Below are positions 1-8,098 of a stretch of DNA of 23,136 nucleotides, piece by piece. This stretch comes from BOG-938 sp035524315. Lineage in GTDB: Bacteria; Pseudomonadota; Alphaproteobacteria; Caulobacterales; Caulobacteraceae. How positions within the stretch are numbered: the stretch's first letter is position 1; every line of letters starts with the position of its first letter. Position numbers and translations under genes: made by a program. The notes below the pieces were generated by a model. The model was given only the letters and a program-made list of their open reading frames with translations. It searched no databases and was not told where the DNA came from. The DNA is taken from assembly GCA_035524315.1 (NCBI GenBank), contig DATKPD010000022.1, forward strand, positions 1-23,136. Direction: 5' to 3'.

Positions 1-31
1 TCCGGCGCAGCCGAGTAGGGAGAACGCCAAG

Positions 32-511
32 ATGGAAGTGAGTAAGAGTTTGGGCCGGATGACGGTTGTGGTTCTGGGCGTGCTGGCCCTGAGCGGTCAG
101 TTGGCTTTGGCCGCCTCGCCGCAGGACGCGGTCAAGGCGCGTCAGGGCGCGATGAAGTCGGTGGCCGCCTCGATGAAGACGATCAGCGACTATGTGAAGG
201 GCGCCGCGGACAAGGACGCCGCGCTGAAGGCCGCCGGCGATCTTGGCGCGACCTCGACCAAGCTCGCCAAGATGTGGCCCAAGGGCACCAGCTCGGCCGA
301 TCTTCCGGGCGTGAGCGGAGCCAAGCCGGCGATCTGGACCGACGGGGCCAAGTTCACCGACGCCTTCGGGACCATGAATCAGGGTTCCAAGACGCTGGCG
401 AATGTGATCAAGACGGGCTCGACCGACGACGTGAAGGCCGCCGCCGCCGCCTTCTCCAAGACCAATTGCGGCGGTTGCCACATGAATTACCGCGACACCC
501 TCCAGCACTGA
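32..511 (+). CDS. Periplasmic class II c-type cytochrome (c556/c'-like)
   Basis: 159 aa. An N-terminal signal peptide is visible (hydrophobic stretch about residues 10-27, cleavage probably after ALA at 26-28), so the mature protein is periplasmic. The single haem-attachment site CGGCH (residues 146-150) lies almost at the C terminus, and the mature chain is otherwise helical and Lys/Ala-rich; this is the layout of the four-helix class II cytochrome c family. Met41, in an ARQGAM context in the first helix, matches the position of the axial Met in six-coordinate c556 proteins, which suggests an electron carrier rather than a gas-binding c'. A Shine-Dalgarno-like AGGGAGA at about 17-23 supports the start. 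The next gene is about 100 bases downstream on the same strand; whether they share a transcript is unknown. The redox partner cannot be told from the window. Confidence 0.9.
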   Translation: MEVSKSLGRMTVVVLGVLALSGQLALAASPQDAVKARQGAMKSVAASMKTISDYVKGAADKDAALKAAGDLGATSTKLAKMWPKGTSSADLPGVSGAKPAIWTDGAKFTDAFGTMNQGSKTLANVIKTGSTDDVKAAAAAFSKTNCGGCHMNYRDTLQH

Positions 512-619
512 CGGCCCGAGCGTGACAGGCCCGTTGTCTCCTGCGTCTAAATGACTCAGAAAGCCCGGAGCGACGCCGCGCATGAACAGCCGCGAAGCCC
601 TGAAAGTGATGGTGCGGCC

Positions 620-1447
620 ATGACGGACGTCGTCACTGTCGTTGGCTCCGGCTCGATCGGCATCGCCATCGCGCGCCGGATCAGCCCGGGCAAGCACATC
701 CTCCTGGCCGACCTTCGGCCGCAGACCGCCGAAGCCGCCGCCGGGGTGCTCAGGGACGCGGGCTTCACCGTCAGCACCGCGAGCGTCGACGTGTCCAAGC
801 GCGCGTCGGTCGAGGCGCTGGCCGCGCAGGCGGCGGCGCTCGGACGCGTGACGAGCCTGATCCATGCAGCCGGCGTATCGCCGTCTCAAGCGCCGCCCGA
901 AGTCATCCTCGCGGTCGACCTCTACGGGACGGCGCTGGTGCTCGAAGCCTTCGGCGAGGTCATCGCCGAGGGCGGCGCGGGCGTCGTCATCTCCTCGCAG
1001 TCGGGTCATCGCCTTGCGGCTTTAACGCCGGCCGAGGATGCGCTGCTGGCCACCACCCCCGCCGACGACCTGCTGGCGCTGCCCATGCTCCAGCCTGATC
1101 GCATCACCGATCCCTTGTTGGCCTACCAGTATTCCAAGCGCGGCAACGCGTTGCGCGTTCAGGCCGAGGCGGTTCGGTGGGGCCGGCGCGGCGCGCGCAT
1201 CAACGCCATAAGCCCGGGCATCATCATCACACCGCTGGCCAACGACGAGTTGAGCGGCCCGCGGGGGCCGGGCTACCGGCGCATGATCGACCTGTGCCCG
1301 GTCGGCCGCGCGGGCGCACCCGACGAAGTGGGAACCGTCGGCGCGCTTCTGCTCGGGCCGGAGGGCGCGTTCATCACCGGCAGCGACATACTCATGGATG
1401 GCGGGGTGACCGCCGCCTACAAGTACGGCGACCTCGCGCCGCGATAG
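620..1447 (+). CDS. Short-chain dehydrogenase/reductase (SDR) family oxidoreductase
   Basis: 275 aa from the ATG at 620. The family is known for NAD(P)-dependent oxidation or reduction of alcohols and ketones; the substrate here is unknown. The nucleotide-binding motif is GSGSIG (residues 9-14), which differs from the usual TGxxxGxG. An acidic residue after beta-2 (ADLRP, about residue 31) suggests an NAD preference. The catalytic Ser is in the ISSQSG segment (about 125-128) and the YxxxK pair is Tyr169/Lys173. The SPGII(I)TP segment follows, and near the C terminus the typical TGSDILMDGG. The frame also opens at 551 and would add 23 polar residues; I chose 620 because the Rossmann beta strand normally begins within a few residues of the start. 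Neither start has a clear ribosome-binding site. It lies 137 bases upstream of the molybdoenzyme operon on the same strand. Confidence 0.85.
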   Translation: MTDVVTVVGSGSIGIAIARRISPGKHILLADLRPQTAEAAAGVLRDAGFTVSTASVDVSKRASVEALAAQAAALGRVTSLIHAAGVSPSQAPPEVILAVDLYGTALVLEAFGEVIAEGGAGVVISSQSGHRLAALTPAEDALLATTPADDLLALPMLQPDRITDPLLAYQYSKRGNALRVQAEAVRWGRRGARINAISPGIIITPLANDELSGPRGPGYRRMIDLCPVGRAGAPDEVGTVGALLLGPEGAFITGSDILMDGGVTAAYKYGDLAPR

Positions 1448-1584
1448 CCGCCCGGCTGGGGAGGGCGCAGGGCCAGGGGCGGGCGGCGTCCGCAGCGTTC
1501 ACCTCTGTTGTCTCGGGTGTGATTTGAGCCTTGAATGGCCGCTGTCCAAGATGGACGTCTCTTCCAATCGGCACAGGAGCGGAG

Positions 1585-3858
1585 ATGGCGCGGCGCGATA
1601 TTCCAGGCGTGCGGACCTATTCCAATCCGGCCGGGGGATGGGGCGCGCTCAAGGCGACGGCCAAGGCCGTGCGCGAGCAGATGGAGCTGGTCGAGGCGCC
1701 GGTTGTGCTGCTGCAGACCAACAAGCCTGACGGGTTTGATTGTCCCGGCTGCGCGTGGCCCGATAAGGAACACACCTCGACCTTCCAGTTTTGCGAGAAC
1801 GGGGCCAAGGCGGTCACGTGGGAAGCGACCAAGAAACGCGCGACCCCGGAACTGTTCGCCGCCCACACGGTGACCGAGCTGCTCGGCTGGACCAATCACG
1901 CCCTCGAAAACACGGGCCGCCTGACCCATCCGATGGCCTATGACGCCGCCAGCGACACCTACCGCGCCATCGGTTGGGACGAGGCCTTCGCCCGGATCGG
2001 CGCGGGCCTGAACGCCTTGCCCGATCCGGACATGGCCGAGTTCTACACCTCGGGGCGCACCTCGAACGAGGCGGCCTTCCTGCTTCAACTGTTCGCGCGG
2101 GAATACGGGACCAACAACTTCCCCGACTGTTCGAACATGTGCCACGAGGCCACCAGTCAGGGCCTGCCCAAGTCGGTCGGCTTCGGCAAGGGCACGGTCT
2201 CGCTCGACGACTTCGACCATTGCGACCTGATCATCGCCATGGGCCACAATCCCGGCACCAACCATCCGCGCATGATGGGCACCCTGCACGAGTGCTCACG
2301 CCGGGGCGTGCCGATCCTGGTCTTCAACCCGTTGAAAGAGCGGGCCCTGGAGCGCTTCGCCGATCCGCAGAACGCGGTGGAGATGGCGACGTTCGGGTCC
2401 ACGCCGATCGCCTCGCGCTACTACCAGGTCAAGGTCGGCGGCGACGCGGCCGCGCTCAAGGGCGTGATGAAGGCGGTGCTGGGCCTGGACGCGGCGACCG
2501 GGCACGCGCTCGATCATGCGTTCATTGCAGAGCACACGCGCGGCTTCGAGGCCTTCGCCGACGATCTGCGCGCGACGCCCTGGGACCGGATCGAACGCGT
2601 CAGCGGCCTGTCGCGGCAAGATCTGGAGGCGGTCGCCGAGGCCTACATCCGCTCCAAGGCCGCGATCCTGACCTACGGCATGGGCATCACCCAGCACGCA
2701 CGCGGCACGCGCACCGTGCAGCAGATCGCCAACCTGCTGTTGATGCGCGGACAGTTCGGCAAGCCGGGGGCGGGCATTTGCCCCCTGCGCGGCCACTCCA
2801 ATGTGCAGGGCGACCGCACGGTGGGGATCAACGAGCGGCCGTCCCAGGCGCTGCTGGACGCGATCGAGCGCACCTTCGGCTTCCGCCCGCCCCAGCATCA
2901 TGGGCATGACGCTGTGGCGGCTATGCAAGCCATCATCGAGGAGCGGTCCAAGGTGCTTGTCTGCATGGGCGGCAACCTGGCGGTCGCGCTGCCGGACCCG
3001 GCGGCCTGCGCGGCCGGCATGCGCAAGCTCGACCTGGTGGTCCACATCGCCACCAAGCTGAACCGGTCGCACCTTCTGGTCGGCAAGGACTCGATCCTGC
3101 TGCCCGTCCTCGGCCGCACGGAACTGGACCTGCAGGCGTCGGGCCCGCAGGCGGTGACGGTCGAGGATTCGATGTCGATGGTGCACGCCTCTCGGGGCAG
3201 GCTGCCGCCGGCGTCCGAGCACCTCAAGTCCGAGCCGGCCATCGTCGCGGGCATGGCCATGGCGACCCTGCCGCACAGCAAGGTCGATTGGGCGCATCTG
3301 GTCGGCGACTACGACCGTATACGCGACAAGATCGAGGCGGTCCTTCCCGAATTCGAGGACTACAACCGGCGCATCCTAAAGCCGGGCGGCTTCCGCTTGC
3401 CGATCCCGCCGGCGCAGCGCGAGTGGAAGACGGCCTCCGGCAAGGCCGAGTTCCTGATCTTCGACGGCCTGGGGGAAGATCCGTCGGCGGCCGAGGCGGA
3501 TGTCCTGGTGCTGGCCACCATTCGTAGCCATGACCAGTACAACACCACCATCTACGGCTTCGACGACCGCTACAGGGGCGTGTTCGGGCGGCGCGACGTG
3601 GTCTTCATGCACGCGGACGACCTGGCGAGCCGCGGACTGGACAGCGGCGACGCAGTATGGGTCGAGCCCGCCACGGCCGACGGCGCGGCGCGCCGGCTGA
3701 AGCTCACCGCGACCAGCCATGACATCGCGCGCGGCTCCGCGGCCGCCTACTATCCCGAGGCCAACGGCCTGATCCCGCTGGATCACTTCGACCCCGAAAG
3801 CGGCACGCCCAGCTACAAGTCCGCGCCCGTACGCGTCAGCCGGGCGACTGAGGCATGA
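1585..3858 (+). CDS. FdhF/YdeP-family molybdopterin oxidoreductase, alpha subunit
   Basis: 757 aa, cytoplasmic (no Tat or Sec signal). It belongs to the bis-MGD molybdoenzyme superfamily, YdeP subgroup, close to formate dehydrogenase H but of uncertain substrate. The N terminus has the subgroup's GFDCPGCAWPD segment (Cys53, Cys56) and a further Cys70 (FQFC); these could bind an Fe-S cluster, but it is not the regular CxxCxxxC set of FdhH. The NMCHEATSQG segment places Cys186 where formate dehydrogenases carry Sec/Cys as Mo ligand; it is a TGC codon, not TGA. MGHNPGTNHPRM, PLRGHSNVQGDRTVG and the C-terminal molydopterin dinucleotide-binding domain (IRSHDQYNTTIYG onward) follow. The ATG at 1585 was chosen over 1531 because AGGAGCGGAG lies just upstream. 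It overlaps fdhD by four bases (ATGA), so the two are translationally coupled. Confidence 0.9.
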   Translation: MARRDIPGVRTYSNPAGGWGALKATAKAVREQMELVEAPVVLLQTNKPDGFDCPGCAWPDKEHTSTFQFCENGAKAVTWEATKKRATPELFAAHTVTELLGWTNHALENTGRLTHPMAYDAASDTYRAIGWDEAFARIGAGLNALPDPDMAEFYTSGRTSNEAAFLLQLFAREYGTNNFPDCSNMCHEATSQGLPKSVGFGKGTVSLDDFDHCDLIIAMGHNPGTNHPRMMGTLHECSRRGVPILVFNPLKERALERFADPQNAVEMATFGSTPIASRYYQVKVGGDAAALKGVMKAVLGLDAATGHALDHAFIAEHTRGFEAFADDLRATPWDRIERVSGLSRQDLEAVAEAYIRSKAAILTYGMGITQHARGTRTVQQIANLLLMRGQFGKPGAGICPLRGHSNVQGDRTVGINERPSQALLDAIERTFGFRPPQHHGHDAVAAMQAIIEERSKVLVCMGGNLAVALPDPAACAAGMRKLDLVVHIATKLNRSHLLVGKDSILLPVLGRTELDLQASGPQAVTVEDSMSMVHASRGRLPPASEHLKSEPAIVAGMAMATLPHSKVDWAHLVGDYDRIRDKIEAVLPEFEDYNRRILKPGGFRLPIPPAQREWKTASGKAEFLIFDGLGEDPSAAEADVLVLATIRSHDQYNTTIYGFDDRYRGVFGRRDVVFMHADDLASRGLDSGDAVWVEPATADGAARRLKLTATSHDIARGSAAAYYPEANGLIPLDHFDPESGTPSYKSAPVRVSRATEA

Positions 3859-4703
3859 CCGATCGCGATCGGCACGACTTGCCCACGGTTCGCCCCCTGG
3901 CCGGTTCGCGATGGCGGTGCGACGCCGCCGCCGCCGAACCGATCGAGCGCTGGGCGCCGGAGGAAACGCCGATCGGCCTGAGCTACGACTCCGAACCCTA
4001 CGCGGTGTTGATGGCCACCCCTGCCGACGTGGTTGACCTAGCGCTCGGCTTCACCCTGACCGAGCGCATCGCCTCGCCCGAGGACGTGCTTGATGTGCGC
4101 GTGTCGGAGCAGGGCGGGGGACTGACGGCCGACATCCTCCTGACCAAGGCCGGCGCCGCGCGCGTGCTCGACCGTCGCCGGCGCACCTTGGAAGGCCGCT
4201 CGTCGTGCGGGCTTTGCGGCTTGCAAAACCCGCAGGACGCCCTGCGCGATCTTCCGCGCCTGCCGCCCGGGCTGGTCGTGGCGCCGCAGGCGATCCAGGG
4301 CGCCCTGGCCGCGCTCGATCGCCAGCAGCCGCTGGGCGCGCAGACCCGCGCCACACACGCAGCGGCATGGGCCTCGGCCGAGGGCGAGGTTCTTCTGATC
4401 CGCGAGGACGTGGGCCGGCACAACGCCTTGGACAAGTTGATCGGCGCGGCGGGGCGGGCGGGCCTCGATCCGTCCGCGGCGTTCGCAGTGATCACCAGCC
4501 GTTGTTCATATGAGATGGTCGAAAAGGCGGCCCTGGCCGGTCTGGCCATGATCGTGGCGATCTCGGCGCCCACGGCCTTGGCCGTTCAGAAGGCCGAAGC
4601 GGCCGACATGACTCTGGTCGGCTTGGCGCGGCATGACGGCCATACGGTGTTTGCCGGCCCGGACCGTATCCGCGATCCGCTTCGCCCGTTCGCAGTGGCC
4701 TGA
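3855..4703 (+). CDS. fdhD: Formate dehydrogenase accessory sulfurtransferase FdhD
   Basis: 282 aa, cytoplasmic. FdhD family members move sulfur from IscS to the molybdenum cofactor of formate dehydrogenases, a step needed for activity. The persulfide-carrying cysteine pair is present in RSSCGLCG (Cys118, Cys121), close to the numbering of the E. coli protein. Other family segments are EPYAVLMATPADVVDLALGF near residues 47-66, REDVGRHNALDKLIG (about 180-194), and the C-terminal ITSRCSYEMVEKAA segment followed by ISAPTALAV. It starts inside the stop codon of the molybdoenzyme gene (ATGA at 3855), which makes that enzyme its most likely client. The length is normal and no key residue is missing. 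Confidence 0.96.
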   Translation: MTDRDRHDLPTVRPLAGSRWRCDAAAAEPIERWAPEETPIGLSYDSEPYAVLMATPADVVDLALGFTLTERIASPEDVLDVRVSEQGGGLTADILLTKAGAARVLDRRRRTLEGRSSCGLCGLQNPQDALRDLPRLPPGLVVAPQAIQGALAALDRQQPLGAQTRATHAAAWASAEGEVLLIREDVGRHNALDKLIGAAGRAGLDPSAAFAVITSRCSYEMVEKAALAGLAMIVAISAPTALAVQKAEAADMTLVGLARHDGHTVFAGPDRIRDPLRPFAVA

Positions 4704-4714
4704 TCGGAGACGGC

Positions 4715-5191
4715 ATGAGCGAGCCGGTCTATTTCCGTTTCGAGCAGGACTTCGTCGACAGTCTGCGGTGCGTGCCCATGGGCGTGCGGCTGAAGCTCGA
4801 CCTGTGCGGCGTGAAACTCAGCCTCAGGCAGTGGTCGCGCTTCACCAAAACCGACCGGCAGGACCTGGCGGCGGCGCCGTGCCAGACCCCGCCGGAGATC
4901 GACCGCTTTCGCGCGGCGGTCATCGCCCTGATCCATCAGCGGGCCAATCAGTCGCCCGCGTTCATCCCGATCGAGGCAGATCCGCTCTGGGCTGAAACCG
5001 ACGGCGTCCCTGGGGGCGTGACAGCGCAGGCCACAGACCTTGGTCGCCGGCCGCCCAGCCTGGAGCAGTGGCGATCTCTGAGCGAACTGCAGCGCTTCGC
5101 CCTTGTCAAACTCAGCCGCCCCGGCCACGAGAACGAGAATTTCCTGCCGGCGCTGGGGGAGTTCGGCCTCGACGAGCCGGTCGAGGTCTGA
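4715..5191 (+). CDS. Nitrate reductase-associated family protein
   Basis: 158 aa, no signal peptide or membrane segment. The N-terminal half matches my knowledge of the 'nitrate reductase associated protein' family: FRFEQDFVDSLRCVPMGVR (about 7-25), then KLDLCGVKLSLRQWSRF. The family was named for its position next to assimilatory nitrate reductase genes in cyanobacteria and other bacteria, and its biochemical role is not established. A GGAGAC ribosome-binding site lies before the ATG, and the gene begins 11 bases after fdhD, so it should be the third gene of the same operon. No nitrate reductase gene is visible here, so the partner may instead be the FdhF/YdeP-type enzyme. That link is inferred from position only. 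Confidence 0.85.
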   Translation: MSEPVYFRFEQDFVDSLRCVPMGVRLKLDLCGVKLSLRQWSRFTKTDRQDLAAAPCQTPPEIDRFRAAVIALIHQRANQSPAFIPIEADPLWAETDGVPGGVTAQATDLGRRPPSLEQWRSLSELQRFALVKLSRPGHENENFLPALGEFGLDEPVEV

Positions 5192-5240
5192 CCGTCGGGC
5201 GTGCTGACCGCGATATGTCTGTCAGGGCGCGAGATCTGCC

Positions 5241-5939
5241 TCAGGCCGCGGAGGCCGGCTCCATGCCCTGGCTGCGGACCACTTCGTCGGCGGCGGGCGA
5301 GGTGAGATAGGCGATCAGGTGGGCCGCTTCGGCCGGCCGCGGCGAGGCGCTGCAGACGCCGGCCGCAAATATCGTCGTCGCCTGGATTTCCGGCGGCAGG
5401 GGGCCCACCACCTCAATCCCCGGGGCGTCGATGAGTTCGCTTAATTGCTGGAAGCCCAGGTCCGCGTCGCCGCGCGCCACCAAAAGGGCCACGGGCACGC
5501 CGGGCGGAGCTTTGACCAGCCGCTCGGACTTGGCGTCGCCGAGCCCCCAGCGTTCCACAAGCTGCAGCAGGTGGTCGCCGCTGGGGCCCGTGGAGTATCC
5601 GACCCTGCCGGCCGCGCCGACGGCGCGCCGCACGGCCGCTTCGTCGCCGATGTCGGGCCAAGGGGCGCCTGCAGCGACCGCGATCGCCATGCCGGACCGG
5701 GCGAACGGCCGGATGCTGCCCGGCAAAATGCGACCCTCCGCTTCCAACTGCGCCATGACGTTTGACGCCAGCACGACAATGTCGGCGGCCTCTCCCTCTC
5801 GCACCAGACGCGCGGCGTCGACTCCGCCCATCGACTTCATCTCGACCGGAATGCCGGACGTGGCCTGATATCGCAGCGCAAGCTCGCCCAGGATCAGGCG
5901 GGTCGCCATGGAAGAGATGCCGTACAATCCGCTGCTCAT
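5241..5939 (-). CDS. ModA-like substrate-binding protein lacking a signal peptide
   Basis: 232 aa. The fold is that of the periplasmic molybdate/tungstate-binding ModA group: an early SSMATRLILGELALRYQ helix, ADIVVLASNVMAQL (about 52-65), FARSGMAIAVAAGAPWPDI (about 79-97), GRVGYSTGPSGDHLLQLVERWGL (about 111-133), an LVARGDADLGFQQLSEL segment (about 153-169), and a C-terminal AHLIAYLTSP helix. The ATG at 5939 has a good GGGAGA site eight bases upstream, and the encoded N terminus enters the fold directly, with no hydrophobic leader. The same frame continues upstream (to about 6362) but that stretch reads as Arg/Pro-rich and overlaps the next gene, so I rejected it. No permease or ATPase gene lies beside it. 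It converges on the molybdoenzyme operon. A cytoplasmic anion- or cofactor-sensing role is possible; ligand unknown. Confidence 0.8.
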   Translation of the reverse strand: MSSGLYGISSMATRLILGELALRYQATSGIPVEMKSMGGVDAARLVREGEAADIVVLASNVMAQLEAEGRILPGSIRPFARSGMAIAVAAGAPWPDIGDEAAVRRAVGAAGRVGYSTGPSGDHLLQLVERWGLGDAKSERLVKAPPGVPVALLVARGDADLGFQQLSELIDAPGIEVVGPLPPEIQATTIFAAGVCSASPRPAEAAHLIAYLTSPAADEVVRSQGMEPASAA

Positions 5940-5959
5940 ATCGATCTCCCTGGGCTGGC

Positions 5960-6001
5960 GCGCTTTAGCTTTAATATCCCAACCCGCCGCATTGAAAGCG
6001 C
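5960..6001. repeat. Inverted repeat upstream of the ModA-like gene
   Basis: GCGCTTT at 5960-5966 is mirrored by AAAGCGC at 5995-6001 with a 28-base spacer. It brackets an AT-richer stretch (TTTAATATC region) just upstream of the ModA-like start at 5939, where a leftward promoter would be expected. It could be an operator pair; the arms are short and chance is possible. Confidence 0.3.
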
Positions 6002-6091
6002 TCGATCTTCGCAACGCGCGCCAACGCGGCCGGCAAGCGGAACCGGTCGCTGAACATGAACGGCGCGCGCGCCTTGGCGACGGCTCCGGGC

Positions 6092-7699
6092 TTACGGTCT
6101 GGACGACGTCGACGCCTCGATGGCGCCGTCTGGCGCAACAAATCCGGCCGGCGCTGTAGGGTTCGCGCCATCCGGCGGCGGCTCGGGCACGCCGCGCGCC
6201 TCTTCGACGGCGTCCACCTGCCGCGCGATCGCCCGCAGGCGCGCGCGCCGCTTCCAGGGGCGCCAGGCGTCGCCCGGGCCGATCGGGTCGCCAAGATGGA
6301 AGGCCGCGACGAAACTGGCGAGGGGGCCGAGCTTTTGGGGGCAGATCGGCCGCAAACGGCAATGACCCGACGCGCGCAGGCGATCCAGGGCGTCGCCAAC
6401 CCCGCCGGCGTCGCCAATCGCCGCTTTCAGAGTTGCTTGCGTGCAGCCCAGCCAGTGCGCGAGGAGTGCATTGCGCAGTCTGACTATCTCCTCGCGGTGT
6501 TCAGGACACGAAGCTTCCAGCGACAGATCGCACTCGGTGTCGAAGCCCATAGACCGGTTGTTGATATTCGCCGAACCCACGCGAAGCAGCAGGTCATCGA
6601 TGATGGTCAGCTTGGCGTGAACGATGATCGGCCGTCCCATGCTGGTCACGGGGCAAAACATGCGCAGGCGATGCTGGCGATCGGCGCGCAGAAGGGTGTC
6701 CAGAAACGCCAGACGCGTCCGGTCCATCGTCATCTGATCGAAATAGCTGGGCGAATGTTCGGTCGAAACCAGGATCACCTCCGGCGCGTCGGGTTCAGCG
6801 AGCCTGGCGGCCAACTCCCGCGCGATCAGCGGCGAGGTGAAATACTGGTTCTCCATGTAGATGCAGCTTCGCGCCCGCCGGATGGCCTCGACGTGCAGCG
6901 TTTCGCACTCGCGCACCTCGGGATGACCGCGCCAGGCCGCCGACGTGCGTGACACGCCCGCGGGCAGCGATTCGAAACCGACCGCGATCTGCGACGGCCA
7001 CGGGGTCTGCGCCAAAGGCGGGCAGGCGGCCAGTTGTTCGCCGGTCGCCCGTTCCCAGCGATCGCGGAACAACTGCCCGAGGTTTTGCGCCGCGGCGCCA
7101 TCGACCAGAGCCATCACCTCGTGGCGGCTGTCGAAGCACTTGTTGTCGCGCCGCGTCTTTTGCCGCCGGGGATCGTCGTCCAGATGCTCGGGCGTATCCC
7201 AGCGGTCGGGGCCAATGTCGCCGCCGCCGCAAAACGCCAGGGCGTCGTCGACAATGATCATCTTCTGGTGGTGGCAGGCCCCCAAGGGCAGCTTGCCGTC
7301 CAGCACGAACTTGACGTGGGAGCCGGCGAACACCTGACGGTCGACGAACGGAAAGAAGTGCTGTGTGGCGGCCACGGGCATCGCGGACTTCCAGCACAGA
7401 ATTCTCACGTCCAGGTGGGGATTGTCCTCAGCCAGCGCCTTCAGGAATTGGCCGATCCGGTCATTCTCGGGGCCGCCGCCGCCGGGCTCGGGATGCAGTT
7501 GCGTGTTCGCCTCGAACGCCCAGTTCAACAGGTGCACGCAATGCTTGGCGGCTCGCATCGCCGTCTTGGCGGCGTCGAAGTAGATCGCCATATCGACGAG
7601 CAGAGCGGCGCGGTCGGCGGTTCCCACCCGCCAGCACGTGGTTCCCGCCGCCAGCAGAGGGGGAGCGGGGACCCCCGAATGGGATCGCGCCTCGCTCAA
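6092..7699 (-). CDS. Phospholipase D-like protein with two HKD motifs
   Basis: 535 aa if started at the TTG at 7699. It carries two phospholipase D/phosphatidyltransferase motifs: HQKMIIVDD (His144, Lys146, Asp151) followed by GGGDIGPDRWDTPEH, and VHAKLTIIDD (His361, Lys363, Asp368) followed by GSANINNRSMG. Both are complete, so it should hydrolyse or transfer phosphodiester head groups, probably on membrane phospholipids. The conserved entry segment (GTTCWRV...AALLVD) lies near residue 20. I recall that many bacterial relatives continue into a multi-span VTT domain; this one stops soon after the linker (GDAWRPWKRR) with a Pro/Ala-rich tail and no membrane span. The frame is open up to an ATG at 7906, but 7700-7848 is better explained by a small gene in another frame, whose TGA overlaps the TTG (TTGA). 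No strong ribosome-binding site precedes the TTG, so the start rests on coupling and is uncertain. Confidence 0.85.
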   Translation of the reverse strand: MSEARSHSGVPAPPLLAAGTTCWRVGTADRAALLVDMAIYFDAAKTAMRAAKHCVHLLNWAFEANTQLHPEPGGGGPENDRIGQFLKALAEDNPHLDVRILCWKSAMPVAATQHFFPFVDRQVFAGSHVKFVLDGKLPLGACHHQKMIIVDDALAFCGGGDIGPDRWDTPEHLDDDPRRQKTRRDNKCFDSRHEVMALVDGAAAQNLGQLFRDRWERATGEQLAACPPLAQTPWPSQIAVGFESLPAGVSRTSAAWRGHPEVRECETLHVEAIRRARSCIYMENQYFTSPLIARELAARLAEPDAPEVILVSTEHSPSYFDQMTMDRTRLAFLDTLLRADRQHRLRMFCPVTSMGRPIIVHAKLTIIDDLLLRVGSANINNRSMGFDTECDLSLEASCPEHREEIVRLRNALLAHWLGCTQATLKAAIGDAGGVGDALDRLRASGHCRLRPICPQKLGPLASFVAAFHLGDPIGPGDAWRPWKRRARLRAIARQVDAVEEARGVPEPPPDGANPTAPAGFVAPDGAIEASTSSRP

Positions 7700-7848
7700 A
7701 ACGCACCGAGGCGCGCCGGAGCAACAAAGACCTGCGCCGGGCCAAGATCGGAGCCCGACAAAGTCCTCCAGGAGCGCTTGCGGCCGCCTGTCGGCATTGC
7801 ACCGGTCAGACTTGAAATCAGGACAATACCAAAAATCGCGCCCAGCAC
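7696..7848 (-). CDS. Small single-span membrane protein of unknown function
   Basis: 50 aa from a GTG at 7848 with an excellent GGGAGG site five bases upstream (7854-7859). Residues about 1-16 form a hydrophobic helix (LGAIFGIVLISSLTG), followed by a GAMPTGGRKRSW turn and a polar/aliphatic tail ending LGAF. The hydrophobic start followed by 'GA(L/M)PT' recalls the small DUF3309-type membrane peptides, but the C-terminal half lacks their second hydrophobic stretch, so the assignment is weak. Its TGA stop overlaps the TTG start proposed for the phospholipase D-like gene, implying translational coupling. Too short for most gene finders. Confidence 0.5.
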   Translation of the reverse strand: MLGAIFGIVLISSLTGAMPTGGRKRSWRTLSGSDLGPAQVFVAPARLGAF

Positions 7849-8009
7849 GTCGGCCTCCCAAGCTCCACCGAACGTCAACGGGCCGGCAAGTCCCGCGTTC
7901 CTTCATCGGCGAACCTGCGCGCGCTCGGCCGATCGCGCCTGGCCTGGCGGCCTGGGAAAGCGCCGCAGGCCTAAGCTTCGCGCCGCAAGATCACGCCCTA
8001 TGACTTGGC

Positions 8010-8035
8010 TTGACAGGCCTGAGACCGGCAAAGAC
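8010..8035 (+). promoter_or_regulatory. Candidate housekeeping promoter for the GlcG/HbpS-like gene
   Basis: TTGACAG at 8010-8016 is followed, after an 11-base spacer, by GCAAAGAC at 8028-8035. This resembles the Caulobacter vegetative consensus as I recall it (TTGaCgS, N10-14, GCtANAWC). It would give a leader of roughly 57 bases before the ATG at 8099. Pattern match only. Confidence 0.45.
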
Positions 8036-8098
8036 TAGATGGGTTGCGCCTGATCGCCAAAGCACTGGCCAGAGCGATTGCATGGGGAGACTTCGGGA

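Noticed and set aside
1500..1560. FNR-like half sites (TTGAG/TTGAA) before the molybdoenzyme operon
   Set aside because: They do not form the TTGAT-N4-ATCAA palindrome; the spacing and the second half do not fit.
2128..2160. Possible selenocysteine at the Mo-ligand position of the FdhF/YdeP protein
   Set aside because: The codon at the ligand position is TGC (Cys186), and no in-frame TGA occurs in the gene.
2296..3297. Long minus-strand open frames (333 codons here, and 290 codons at 1417-2289) opposite the molybdoenzyme
   Set aside because: The sense strand encodes an intact family member throughout; the antisense products are Arg/Gly-rich and motif-free.
5940..6362. Upstream extension of the ModA-like frame
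   Set aside because: It overlaps the end of the phospholipase D-like gene, reads as Arg/Pro-rich sequence with no signal peptide, and a good ribosome-binding site supports the ATG at 5939.
7700..7906. N-terminal extension of the phospholipase D-like protein to the ATG at 7906
   Set aside because: The extra residues are Cys/Arg/Trp-rich and unlike the family, while another frame there has a start with GGGAGG and a hydrophobic helix.
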